Positions 1 to 8,219 of a stretch of DNA of 64,000 nt are shown here, one piece after another (position 1 is the stretch's first letter; each line of letters opens with the position of its first letter). Under the pieces are notes generated by a model. It was not told the origin of the DNA, searched no databases, and saw nothing but the letters and a program-made list of their open reading frames with translations. Source of the DNA: Halalkalibacter urbisdiaboli (lineage in GTDB: Bacteria; Bacillota; Bacilli; Bacillales; Bacillaceae_D); NCBI RefSeq assembly GCF_002156385.1, contig NZ_MVJM01000001.1, positions 244,662-308,661 of the forward strand, written 5' to 3'. Both the position numbers and the translations under genes were made by a program.

Positions 1-620
1 CGAAATTTTTCTCCGTGAGCTTTTGCTTGTTCCAATGTTGTTACACCATTGCGCTTCCATTCAAATAGAATTCGATCAATATAACGAAAATTTAATTTAC
101 CTGAAACAACTGCTTCTCTTAGTGCTCCTAAAATTAGCTCTGGCGAATGATTATCTTGGTCAATCCACATCGATAACGTTTCCGCTTCAATGGGTGATAA
201 CGGGCGGCAAAATTCCTGTTCAAACCGTGTATAGAGCTGGCCTTCCTGTTCAAATTTAAGCTGTTCTTGATTTGTTTGTTCTTCTCCTTGAATATGTTGA
301 AGTAACCTAATCCATAGTGGCTCTAATGTATAAAATTCAAATAAAATTCCTTGGTCATCCATTTGTTTTTCAAGTGTTAAATAACCCTTTTTTACAAGCC
401 GCCCAAGTAGTTCAGCACACCCGCTGGTGGTGTGAGTCATTCGTTCACTCAAACGGTCAGGTGTTGGGAACTGTTCTCCTTCATCAATAAATGTTTGAAC
501 CTGTAATAAGGCTACTAGTTCATCTTCTTTAAGCCCTATGCTTTTATAATGCTGTAAAAGTAATTTCGGGACAGATAAATGTCCTTGTGTTGTCCATTTT
601 ACAAGCGATTTCTGATCCAT
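1..620 (-). CDS. dnaD: DnaD replication initiation protein (3' part beyond left edge)
   Basis: Reading leftward from an ATG at 620 gives an open frame of 206 codons that runs off the left edge without a stop. The N-terminus (MDQKSLVKWTTQGHLSVPKL) and the winged-helix-like first 100 residues, followed by a linker and a segment with PLSPIEAETLSMW and LREAVVSGKLNFRYIDRIL, match DnaD, which helps load the replicative helicase with DnaB/DnaI at oriC and at restart sites. The second part is the start of the DnaB/DnaD C-terminal DNA-binding domain. Its position downstream of aspB is the B. subtilis arrangement. An extended -10 lies just upstream and the aspB terminator separates the two, so it probably has its own promoter. 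Only the extreme C-terminus is missing. Confidence 0.93.
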   Translation of the reverse strand, partial: MDQKSLVKWTTQGHLSVPKLLLQHYKSIGLKEDELVALLQVQTFIDEGEQFPTPDRLSERMTHTTSGCAELLGRLVKKGYLTLEKQMDDQGILFEFYTLEPLWIRLLQHIQGEEQTNQEQLKFEQEGQLYTRFEQEFCRPLSPIEAETLSMWIDQDNHSPELILGALREAVVSGKLNFRYIDRILFEWKRNGVTTLEQAKAHGEKF

Positions 621-640
621 CTATAACACCTCTACCCGAT

Positions 641-649
641 ATTATAACA
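641..649 (-). promoter_or_regulatory. Extended -10 element upstream of dnaD
   Basis: The minus strand reads TGTTATAAT, a perfect -10 with the TGn extension, about 20 bases before the dnaD start codon. No good -35 is seen, which fits an extended -10 promoter. Confidence 0.5.
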
Positions 650-696
650 CGAGAAAGTAGCTTTGTTGCTTCCTTTTCTTCCCCGATAATAAACAC

Positions 697-729
697 TAAA
701 AAGAGCACCTGCATAAACAGATGCTCTTT
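697..729 (-). terminator. Intrinsic terminator after aspB
   Basis: On the minus strand AAAGAGCA pairs with TGCTCTTT and is followed by a T run, 15 bases after the aspB stop codon. Confidence 0.75.
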
Positions 730-743
730 CCTTATTATAAGCT

Positions 744-1928
744 TTATTTTGTATTGTTACGAATAAAACGCTCAATTCTTTCAAGGGCAGATTCAAGCAA
801 ATCTAAAGACGTCGCATATGAAAGACGAACATTTTCAGGAGCCCCAAAACCTGAACCAGGAACTAGCGCTACTTTTTCTTCCTCTAAAATAGCCGCAACC
901 CAATCATCAACATTGTCAAAGCCTGTCATTCTTGCAGCTTCGCTAACATTCGGAAATAGGTAAAATGCCCCTTTTGGCTTAACGCATGATACGCCTGGGA
1001 TCGTAATAAGCTTGTCGTATACTTTATTTAAACGCTCTTCAAACGCTTGACGCATTTTTTCAACCGAGCCATCATCCTCTGTATAAGCAGCAATTGACCC
1101 GTATTGTGCATTTGCTGTTGGGTTTGACGTACTATGACTCGCCAGATTTGTCATCGCTTTTACCAAGTCCTGGTTACCTGCAGCATACCCAATTCTCCAT
1201 CCTGTCATGGAGTGAGACTTAGATACACCATTTACTATTAACGTTTGCTCTTTTAGTGCTTCAGAAATCTCTGCGATTGATGTGTGTATTGCACCACCAT
1301 AAACAAGCTTTTCATAAATTTCATCCGAAACTATTAAAACATCATGCTTCAAACATATTTCTCCGATTTCAGCCAATTCTTCCTTAGAATACATAGAGCC
1401 TGTTGGGTTACTAGGAGAATTTAAAATAAATGCTTTTGTTTTGTTTGTAATCGCTTGTTCTAATTGCTCTGCTGTTACTTTAAATTCATTACTCTCAAGC
1501 CCTTCAATATAAACTGGTTCTCCTCCCGCTAACTTCACTTGTTCCGGATAACTTACCCAGTAAGGTGTTGGAATGATAACTTCATCACCTTCATCAAGTA
1601 ATGCTTGAAATAATGTGTATAAGATATGTTTTGCTCCAGAACCAACAATAATTTCACTTGCCTTATATGTAATACCTTGGTCTTGTTTAAATTTCTCAAT
1701 AATCGCTTCCTTTAGTTTCGGTAACCCACCGGATGGTGTATATTTTGTATGACCTTCCTCCATCGAACGAACGGCCGCGTCAATAATATATTGTGGCGTA
1801 TTAAAGTCCGGTTCACCAGCTCCTAGTCCGATAACGTCATGTCCTTGCTCTTTCAATTCCTTTGCTTTTGCAGTAATGGCTAAAGTTGTTGAGGGTGTTA
1901 GGGTTAAAACTCTTTTCGCTAAATTCAT
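744..1928 (-). CDS. aspB: Aspartate aminotransferase (class I/II PLP enzyme)
   Basis: 394 aa, the usual length for AspB. It transfers the amino group between aspartate/2-oxoglutarate and oxaloacetate/glutamate in the cytosol. The fold-type I signature is clear: the PLP-phosphate and ring contacts around GAGEPDFNTP (37-46), the NPTG motif near 174-177, Asp202 in SDEIYE, and the Schiff-base lysine Lys237 in the sequence SKSHSMTGWR. The neighbours ypmA-ypmB upstream and dnaD downstream are as in B. subtilis. The ATG follows GGGAGGAAG. A sigma-A-like promoter is present in the 137-base gap to ypmB, so the gene is probably transcribed both from it and from upstream. I am confident of the family; exact amino-acid specificity is assumed from synteny. 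Confidence 0.95.
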   Translation of the reverse strand: MNLAKRVLTLTPSTTLAITAKAKELKEQGHDVIGLGAGEPDFNTPQYIIDAAVRSMEEGHTKYTPSGGLPKLKEAIIEKFKQDQGITYKASEIIVGSGAKHILYTLFQALLDEGDEVIIPTPYWVSYPEQVKLAGGEPVYIEGLESNEFKVTAEQLEQAITNKTKAFILNSPSNPTGSMYSKEELAEIGEICLKHDVLIVSDEIYEKLVYGGAIHTSIAEISEALKEQTLIVNGVSKSHSMTGWRIGYAAGNQDLVKAMTNLASHSTSNPTANAQYGSIAAYTEDDGSVEKMRQAFEERLNKVYDKLITIPGVSCVKPKGAFYLFPNVSEAARMTGFDNVDDWVAAILEEEKVALVPGSGFGAPENVRLSYATSLDLLESALERIERFIRNNTK

Positions 1929-1963
1929 TGTCTTATTCTTCCTCCCTTTGGTTCCTATCTCTT

Positions 1964-1992
1964 ACTATAGTTCGTCCTAAGGTTTCATTCAA
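1964..1992 (-). promoter_or_regulatory. Sigma-A-like promoter upstream of aspB
   Basis: On the minus strand TTGAAT (1992-1987) and TATAGT (1969-1964) are separated by exactly 17 bases, about 35 bases before the aspB start codon. Confidence 0.55.
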
Positions 1993-2065
1993 GTGTCGAT
2001 TTTTGTTCTGGACAATTTTTTTCATAAAACTTTACAAAGGCGCAACAACGAAGACAGCGTTTCGC

Positions 2066-2551
2066 CTATATTTCTCGCCTTAGGCTATAGCGTTTCATGA
2101 AGGTCCCGTCGTCAAAGGTTATGTAATAGTAGCCTTGTCGGTTATCTTCATCAATAAATACGACTTCATAAACCGGTAAACCACGTTCAAAGCCAAGTCT
2201 GACCTTTTGAACAGTAGGTATTCCTAGATCATCTTTTACTTTGTTTATAACTTCTTCTGTTGTTATTCCCTCGGATGCTTTTCTTGAAACGACTTCTTCA
2301 AAATCTTGTCTCAACCAAACAATTGTTTCCTCTAATTCCTCATTTAAACCGTATAAGATATAATAAGGATCAGTTCCATGATAATAGTGAATTGTGTTTA
2401 TTTCATGCAATACTTCTTGATTCAATACATATTTTTCCGCTTGCTCATACCCTTTTTCTAAAGGTGCTCTCACCACATAATACGATAAAACACTCGCCCC
2501 TAACAATAGAAGAACAAATGAAATACTAGTAACCATAAACCATTTTTTCAT
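2066..2551 (-). CDS. ypmB: YpmB, membrane-anchored PepSY-like protein (DUF5590)
   Basis: 161 aa with an N-terminal hydrophobic segment (about residues 5-27, SISFVLLLLGASVLSYYVV) preceded by a Lys, so a single-pass protein with the rest outside the cell. The outer part shows two PepSY-like units; the second ends in YYYITFDDGTFMKRYSLRREI. The gene sits between ypmA and aspB exactly as in B. subtilis. Its biological role is not established. Start supported by conservation of length and by a 12-base gap to the ypmA stop codon, indicating co-transcription. Confidence 0.88.
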   Translation of the reverse strand: MKKWFMVTSISFVLLLLGASVLSYYVVRAPLEKGYEQAEKYVLNQEVLHEINTIHYYHGTDPYYILYGLNEELEETIVWLRQDFEEVVSRKASEGITTEEVINKVKDDLGIPTVQKVRLGFERGLPVYEVVFIDEDNRQGYYYITFDDGTFMKRYSLRREI

Positions 2552-2563
2552 TTTTCAACACCT

Positions 2564-2737
2564 TCATGTACGATAAATCGTAAAAACCATTTTTTCCTCA
2601 TTCTTTTGATCAAGCGCAAGCCCAAACATTAAATCCTGCTCCTTTAATGTTCGATTAAGAGAATCCACGATTTTATATAAATCACTTGCTTTGTTTACGC
2701 GTACGGTTGATAAAACTTCCACCTTTTGTTGTTCCAT
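2564..2737 (-). CDS. ypmA: YpmA family small protein (DUF4264)
   Basis: 57 aa starting MEQQKVEVLSTVRVNKASDL. I chose the ATG at 2737 because GGGAGGAAC precedes it at good distance; a longer frame opens at 2764 but lacks a ribosome binding site. The short sequence with VDSLNRTLKEQDLMFGLALD matches the YpmA family found between dinG and ypmB in Bacillus. No catalytic motif is visible and its function is unknown. It is the first gene of the ypmA-ypmB(-aspB) unit. Confidence 0.85.
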   Translation of the reverse strand: MEQQKVEVLSTVRVNKASDLYKIVDSLNRTLKEQDLMFGLALDQKNEEKMVFTIYRT

Positions 2738-2833
2738 TACAGTTCCTCCCAAAATGATTCTCATGTTTTACTAATTATAGTGACATTAATATGGGCTATA
2801 CTAGTAGTACGCCAACGAAAGGGGGGCGTACAG

Positions 2834-3010
2834 ATGAACCGTTCGTATTCAACGACAGCTTCATCTTATCAGCAAGATAAGCAGCATATAGCTTTATTAA
2901 AGCGTGACGGATTAGATTGGGATGATCTCTTCCCATTATCAATTCGTCAAACCCAATTCCCCACGTTTTTTGAACAGCAACAACCTTCAGAAAAGAATAA
3001 GATACACTAA
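2834..3010 (+). CDS. Small hypothetical protein, 58 aa
   Basis: A plus-strand frame beginning MNRSYSTTASSYQQDKQHIA, preceded by AAAGGGGGG seven bases upstream of the ATG. The middle contains an acidic/aromatic patch (DGLDWDDLFPLS) followed by RQTQFPTFF and a polar tail. It is divergent from ypmA and converges with the amidohydrolase gene. No family is recognised. A TATACT box near 2800 could be its -10. The good ribosome binding site and a plausible composition argue for a real gene; the lack of any recognised homologue argues for caution. An antisense open frame over the same bases is discounted. Confidence 0.55.
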   Translation: MNRSYSTTASSYQQDKQHIALLKRDGLDWDDLFPLSIRQTQFPTFFEQQQPSEKNKIH

Positions 3011-3058
3011 ATGTTCGTTTAGGAATGGCTAACAGACTACATTCCAACTCACACCTCA

Positions 3059-3084
3059 ATCCTGCACATCGCCTTGTGCAGGAT
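3059..3084. terminator. Hairpin between convergent genes
   Basis: ATCCTGCAC and GTGCAGGAT form a 9-bp stem with an 8-base loop between the plus-strand small gene (ends 3010) and the minus-strand amidohydrolase (ends 3098). Neither side has a good T run, so its role as a bidirectional terminator is only likely. Confidence 0.45.
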
Positions 3085-3097
3085 CTTCGTAAACATA

Positions 3098-4411
3098 TTA
3101 TATCAGTTTACAAATCCGCTTGTAATGTTCATTCGCTTCTGCCATTATTTTTTCTTCGTCTAACGTTATCAATTCTCTATTTTCCATTAGCGGATTTCCT
3201 TCTACATACACATCAGTCACATCAGTACTTTTGACTGAATAAATTAAATGCGACATGACATGCTCTTCTGGTTGGAGATGACTAGAACTAGTAGCTAGTA
3301 AGAGAAAATCAGCTTTACACCCTACGGCGATCCTCCCTATATCTTCAAGCTGTAATGCTTTAGCTCCAGAAACAGTTCCTAGCTTAAGAGTCGTCTTTGC
3401 AGGAAGAATTGTTGAATCTAGCTGAACGCCCTTATGAATTAATGCCGTCATTCTCATTTCTTCAAACATGTCTAACGTGTTATTTGAAGCCGTACTATCG
3501 GTTCCTAATGAGACTGTCACTCCTTGTTCGAGCATTTTTACGACTGGTGCTACCCCAGAGCCCAGCTTTAAATTACTAATTGGATTGTGACTTACCGCCG
3601 CTTTATATTTTCTTAACAGTTCAATATGCGCATCACTGAGGTGAACTCCGTGAGCAAACAACCACGGTACTTCGGCTAATAAACCCTTTCCTTCTAGCTC
3701 GTCTAATGGGTGTAGTCCATGATGGTGAATGTAATCATCAATTTCCTTTTTAGTTTCTGCCAAATGCATGTGCACGGGTATGTTAAGTAACTTCGCCTCT
3801 TCAACTATACGTTCAACAAACGAAATTGGACAAGTATAAGGGGCGTGAGGAGCTAACATTGTTCGAATGCGTCCATCCGCTTGTTGATGCCAGTTTTTCG
3901 CAAACGATACTGCTTCCTTTAGCTTCTCCTCTTGTTCACTTTTTGGACATAATCCAATCATTGAACGCATCAACGTTGCACGTAGACCAACTCTCTTAAT
4001 TTCTTCCGCAAAATCATCCATAAAGAGGTGGTACATTTCCAAAAATGTCGTCGTACCCGATTTAATCATTTCAGCCATCGCAAGCGCTCGACCAGCTTCA
4101 ACTGCCTTTTGATCGAGCTTTGCTTCAAATGGCCACATTTTCTCTTGAAGCCACCGATGTAAAGGCAAATCATCAGAATGGCCCCTTAATAAGGTCATCC
4201 CCATATGTCCGTGTGTATTTACTAAGCCAGGCATCAACCACTTTCCGTGAGTGTTAAGAATCCGATTAGCCTTGTCTCTGAGGTGAACAGGTGGTTTCCC
4301 TTCCTCTATTTTCTCAAAAACGCCATTTTGAATGAAAACATATCCCTCTTCTAAAAATGGGTTATCTTCATCCATAGTTACAGCTTTAACGTTCGTAAGT
4401 AATAAAGACAT
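3098..4411 (-). CDS. MtaD/TrzA-family amidohydrolase, probable deaminase of an adenosine-type nucleoside
   Basis: 437 aa metal-dependent amidohydrolase. Visible ligands: His67 and His69 in PGLVNTHGHM, His216 in VHMHLAET, His275 in VSHNP and Asp305 in LGTDSTASNN; the residues around them match 5-methylthioadenosine/S-adenosylhomocysteine deaminases (MtaD) and the related aminodeoxyfutalosine deaminases. The reaction would be hydrolytic removal of the 6-amino group of an adenine nucleoside in the cytosol. It lies 26 bases after the 4438-5274 gene and is probably co-transcribed with it. B. subtilis has no gene here. Because the same window carries futalosine-type menaquinone genes, a role as aminodeoxyfutalosine deaminase is possible; sequence alone does not separate the two substrates. 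Confidence 0.85.
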   Translation of the reverse strand: MSLLLTNVKAVTMDEDNPFLEEGYVFIQNGVFEKIEEGKPPVHLRDKANRILNTHGKWLMPGLVNTHGHMGMTLLRGHSDDLPLHRWLQEKMWPFEAKLDQKAVEAGRALAMAEMIKSGTTTFLEMYHLFMDDFAEEIKRVGLRATLMRSMIGLCPKSEQEEKLKEAVSFAKNWHQQADGRIRTMLAPHAPYTCPISFVERIVEEAKLLNIPVHMHLAETKKEIDDYIHHHGLHPLDELEGKGLLAEVPWLFAHGVHLSDAHIELLRKYKAAVSHNPISNLKLGSGVAPVVKMLEQGVTVSLGTDSTASNNTLDMFEEMRMTALIHKGVQLDSTILPAKTTLKLGTVSGAKALQLEDIGRIAVGCKADFLLLATSSSHLQPEEHVMSHLIYSVKSTDVTDVYVEGNPLMENRELITLDEEKIMAEANEHYKRICKLI

Positions 4412-4437
4412 CGGATCACCTCCTTCATCTTTTTTAT

Positions 4438-5274
4438 TTAAAATTGAACGGTTAATAATTGATAATCTTGTTGATCAGCTTTGATAAGAATCGTTCCATT
4501 TTGTTTCGTTTGATACGTATCAATCCACGTTTCCTGCATCCTTTCTATTACTTGACTATGAGGAACACTATTTTCTTTTGCAAACATGATCGCAACTTGA
4601 GGATCGATTTCGTCCAAAAACTGTTGAGAAATATCCTTCTTCACACCAAACTCTGGAACCTTTAACACATTCACTTTTTTTAACTTAGATTCTAGCCACG
4701 TTTTTTCTAGCGCTTCATTCGCTTCAGTAGCAAATAAGAAGTGATGCTTCGCAAAGGTTATACTCATTGAGAGCTTTGGCATCAATGTTTGTATACTCGG
4801 TAAAGCTTGAAATTGTAAAGATGGGAGCAATTCATGCGTGCTACCTTCTTCCCAACTTGAAATTGTTAACTTCTCTTTTTTGAATTGAGCTTTGGCAATT
4901 TCCATTCCTTTTTCAGGAACAATGATCCTATCTACATGATAGTTATCTATAAGAAACTTCGTATTTCCAGCATATTCGTCCTCAAACCTTGGAAGGATAA
5001 CTGCTTCAATTTCATGAACATGAAATTTTTCAAGTCGTTTTATTAATGCCTGTTTTGAATCAGAAGCCCCTGTACCAATCAATACCGCTTGTTCGTCTGG
5101 CGCCTTTATTAACGTAGCTTCACCACTTGGCAAATCTAAAAACATAAATGCAATTTCTTTTTCGTGAAGATGGATATCGACCTCACTCTTCTCCACTTGT
5201 TTCAACTCAAGTTCAAATGCGAGTAAAAATGGCATTAAAAAAAAGCATACGAATCCAATTTGAATCATACGCAT
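4438..5274 (-). CDS. ComEC-like beta-lactamase-fold protein without metal ligands, membrane-anchored
   Basis: 278 aa. Residues about 4-21 form a hydrophobic signal anchor (IGFVCFFLMPFLLAF). The rest follows the C-terminal ComEC/Rec2 beta-lactamase domain: a strand ending FLDLPSGEATLI (compare VDVGQGDATLI), AVLIGTGA (66-70 region), then VILPRFEDEYAGN at 92-104 where active members have the THxHxDH metal motif. All histidines of that motif are replaced, and the later metal positions are also not evident (FATEANEAL). This suggests a non-catalytic domain acting outside the membrane. The ATG follows GGAGGGATAAGC. It heads a two-gene unit with the amidohydrolase; function unknown. Confidence 0.7.
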   Translation of the reverse strand: MRMIQIGFVCFFLMPFLLAFELELKQVEKSEVDIHLHEKEIAFMFLDLPSGEATLIKAPDEQAVLIGTGASDSKQALIKRLEKFHVHEIEAVILPRFEDEYAGNTKFLIDNYHVDRIIVPEKGMEIAKAQFKKEKLTISSWEEGSTHELLPSLQFQALPSIQTLMPKLSMSITFAKHHFLFATEANEALEKTWLESKLKKVNVLKVPEFGVKKDISQQFLDEIDPQVAIMFAKENSVPHSQVIERMQETWIDTYQTKQNGTILIKADQQDYQLLTVQF

Positions 5275-5393
5275 AAAGCTTATCCCTCCATGACCAGAAA
5301 GTCAGTTTAGTTTACGCAAAACCGAACAAACTTATTACGAGATAATTTTATGCGCTATTCAATTATTGGTGCCTCTCCCCTAAAAAATAAGCC

Positions 5394-8210
5394 TCAAAAA
5401 TCTCGGAATTGTTCTAAAAGGGCTTCTAGTTTCCCTTCATGAACGGGTACTTCAGGTAAGGATCGGATAAAGAGCTTTCCGTAACGGGTTGTTGTAATTC
5501 TACGGTCAAAAACATAGACACATCCTTTATCACGCGTCGTTCGAATCAAGCGACCAAACCCTTGTTTGAATCGAATAATAGCTTGTGGAAGTGATACCTC
5601 CATAAATGGATTACGCCCTTCTTCCTTTGCTCGTTCTAATTGGGCTTGTAATAGTGGTTGATCAGGTGGTGAAAAAGGTAATCGTACGATAACAAGTTGA
5701 TGTAATTCGTCACCCGGTAAATCAACTCCTTCCCAAAAGCTACTTGTCCCAAAAAGAATTGCAGAGTCAGCTTGTTTAAAGGATTTCATTAACTTGGCCC
5801 TACTTCCACTTGTCATTCCTTGTCCAATCAATTGCAGAGACTCATTCTCACTTAAATCCTTTACGTGCTTGTAGACTAATTTGAGCATCTCATAGGAAGT
5901 AAATAGGACGAGTGTTTTCCCTTTTGTCTCTTCTGCAATTCTCCAAACTTTGATCGCCACGTCTGCTGCAAATTCCTCATCCGATACTTCTTTAATCGCT
6001 GGTATGTCCGTTGGAATTAGAAGACGCACTTGATCTTTATACGAGAAAGGGGAAGCAATTGTACATGTTTCTGCTCCAAAATCCTCAAGACCTAGCTTCT
6101 TTTTTTGATAATCAAATGATCCGTTTACTGATAACGTTGCAGAGGTTAATATGACACTTTTCTTCTTTGCAAAGAAATCATCTGCTAATCGCTCCGCAAT
6201 ATCAATTGGCTTACTATATAAGAATGTAGCATTTTTTGCTCCACGTGGTTCAATTTCAATCCAATAAACGTAATTCGGATCGGACTCAAGTAATAATTCA
6301 TAGACAGTTTGTTCTTCGTCATATAAGGAATCCACAACACTATCAACATCTGCTAGAAAACCACGGTCTTTAAATAATAAAGACTCTTGAAGATCATGAA
6401 ACTGACCTAAAACGCTTTTTAATAAACGAAATGTATCGCCCATTCCCATATGAACCCTCATTGCACACTCAAGAATTGCTTGCCATAAGGACCCTTTTTC
6501 ATTAAAGCTTTCATAACGATAACGATCTCTACCTGTATCTGTCGCAGTCGTCTTACGTTTTTGCATGACATACCGATGAATCATCCGAAATAGTTCATCA
6601 AGCTCCTCTTTAATATGTTGAAGGCCTTCCTCTATTTTTGTATATTGCACATTGCTCTCAAGTTGATTGTCATGTAAGAGTTGGTTTACATACTGCAGCA
6701 TTCCATCTTCCCATGTCAAACCTAACCTTTGAAGAAGATATGAAAAGGAAAGATAGTCTGCCTTCATTCCTAAGTGCTCACTTGCTGTTTCTTCTAAGTG
6801 ATGAGCTTCATCAATAACAACATGCGTATATGCAGGAAGCAATCGCTGCTCATGGATTAGGTCTGTAAATAGGAGGGCATGATTCGTAATGATAATATGA
6901 GCTGATTGCGCCCGTTTTCGCGCTCGATGATAAAAGCATCGTGAAAACCATGGGCTATATTTGCCCAGATCCGTATTCGAGTCACTTTGAACCTCAAACC
7001 AAAAAGCCTTACCGCCCGAAGCTAAATTTAATTCCTCCACATCACCATGCTCCGTCTCCGTTAACCATATTAAGATTTGTGCTTTCGTTAATAAAACATC
7101 ATATGTATCTGTGTCGATGGAGTGAAGTGACTGTTCAAATTTTCGCAAACATAAATAATGGCTTCTCCCTTTTAAAAGTGCAACTACTACTTCAAAAGGT
7201 AGAAGCTTTTTCAAGATAGGCAAGTCTCTAGTTAGTAACTGCTCCTGCAAAGGAATTGTTTGGGTGCTAATAACAACGGGCTTTCCGGTTTCAAACGCAT
7301 AAAATGCGGCAGGAATAAAATAGGCAAGTGACTTTCCAGTACCTGTACCTGCCTCAATTAATTTATGCTGATAATGATGAAATGCTTCATCAACCTCGTT
7401 CATCATTTGATGCTGACCTTCACGTACTTCATAGTGAGCAAAAGCGCTAGAAAACGTCCCGCCCTCCTTCATTAATGATTCTTTATATTCGGTAAAGGAA
7501 GGAACCTCTGTCGGTTCACTATGTACTTTTTCAACATCAATTCGTTTTAATGCAAGCTGGCGAAAGCAATCAAATTGTTGTTCATCGGTTGTTCCACTCG
7601 TTCCTTTTTGATGAATAAGTGTTTGCAATAAACGTTCTAAATCACTACGCAAACGACGAGAAATTGGTAATAATTGCTGTAACGTTAATAATGGTAAAGT
7701 TTGTAACTTATGTATAAGCGTTAAAAAGAGATGAGCCGTTACTTCTGCATCACTGTCAGCTTGGTGAGGGCGGTCATGGGAAAAACCAAGAAAGTCAGCT
7801 AAATTCGTCAATTTATAGCTCTCCTGCTTTGGTAAAAGCATTCTGGCTAATTCAACGGTATCAAAAGCTGTAACAGATGGGACATCATACCCCTCATCCT
7901 CTAACTGTTTTTGTAAAAAGTTCAAATCGAAATGCACATTATGAGCAACAAAGCTCGCATCCTTTAACATAGGTAATAACAACGGAATAATTTCGTGAAA
8001 TGTAGGTGCTTTTGCAACCATTTCATCCGTAATCCCTGTCAGCTCTTCAATAAAAGGAGGGATGGGTATATGTGGGTTAATAAATGATGAAAATCGTTCT
8101 ACAATCTCCTCCCCCTCAATGACGATTGCTCCGATTTGGATAATCCGGTCACCCTGCACTACCGAATGACCGGTTGTTTCTAAGTCAATAACGACATATC
8201 GTTCTTTCAT
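5394..8210 (-). CDS. dinG: DinG-type 3'-5' exonuclease / XPD-like helicase-fold protein
   Basis: 938 aa, as expected for Firmicute DinG. Residues 1-165 are a DEDDh exonuclease: Asp9 and Glu11 in VIDLETTG, Asp95 in AHNVHFDLNF, His149 and Asp154 in HQADSDAE. Residues from about 255 are superfamily 2 helicase: Walker A EAGTGTGKS (286-294), DEAH box in VVIDEAHHLEE, and C-terminal motif VI around GFGRLIRTTRDKG. The Fe-S cluster of E. coli DinG needs four cysteines; in the corresponding stretch only two are seen (CLRKF and SRCFYH), as in the staphylococcal type that works mainly as a nuclease. Likely role: DNA repair. Ribosome site GAGGTGG precedes the ATG, and the stop of the upstream TPR gene is 9 bases away. 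Confidence 0.93.
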   Translation of the reverse strand: MKERYVVIDLETTGHSVVQGDRIIQIGAIVIEGEEIVERFSSFINPHIPIPPFIEELTGITDEMVAKAPTFHEIIPLLLPMLKDASFVAHNVHFDLNFLQKQLEDEGYDVPSVTAFDTVELARMLLPKQESYKLTNLADFLGFSHDRPHQADSDAEVTAHLFLTLIHKLQTLPLLTLQQLLPISRRLRSDLERLLQTLIHQKGTSGTTDEQQFDCFRQLALKRIDVEKVHSEPTEVPSFTEYKESLMKEGGTFSSAFAHYEVREGQHQMMNEVDEAFHHYQHKLIEAGTGTGKSLAYFIPAAFYAFETGKPVVISTQTIPLQEQLLTRDLPILKKLLPFEVVVALLKGRSHYLCLRKFEQSLHSIDTDTYDVLLTKAQILIWLTETEHGDVEELNLASGGKAFWFEVQSDSNTDLGKYSPWFSRCFYHRARKRAQSAHIIITNHALLFTDLIHEQRLLPAYTHVVIDEAHHLEETASEHLGMKADYLSFSYLLQRLGLTWEDGMLQYVNQLLHDNQLESNVQYTKIEEGLQHIKEELDELFRMIHRYVMQKRKTTATDTGRDRYRYESFNEKGSLWQAILECAMRVHMGMGDTFRLLKSVLGQFHDLQESLLFKDRGFLADVDSVVDSLYDEEQTVYELLLESDPNYVYWIEIEPRGAKNATFLYSKPIDIAERLADDFFAKKKSVILTSATLSVNGSFDYQKKKLGLEDFGAETCTIASPFSYKDQVRLLIPTDIPAIKEVSDEEFAADVAIKVWRIAEETKGKTLVLFTSYEMLKLVYKHVKDLSENESLQLIGQGMTSGSRAKLMKSFKQADSAILFGTSSFWEGVDLPGDELHQLVIVRLPFSPPDQPLLQAQLERAKEEGRNPFMEVSLPQAIIRFKQGFGRLIRTTRDKGCVYVFDRRITTTRYGKLFIRSLPEVPVHEGKLEALLEQFRDF

Positions 8211-8219
8211 TTTTCCACC

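Noticed and set aside
2796-3059. Minus-strand 87-codon frame antisense to the small plus-strand gene
   Set aside because: No ribosome binding site and no plausible composition; the plus-strand frame has a strong site.
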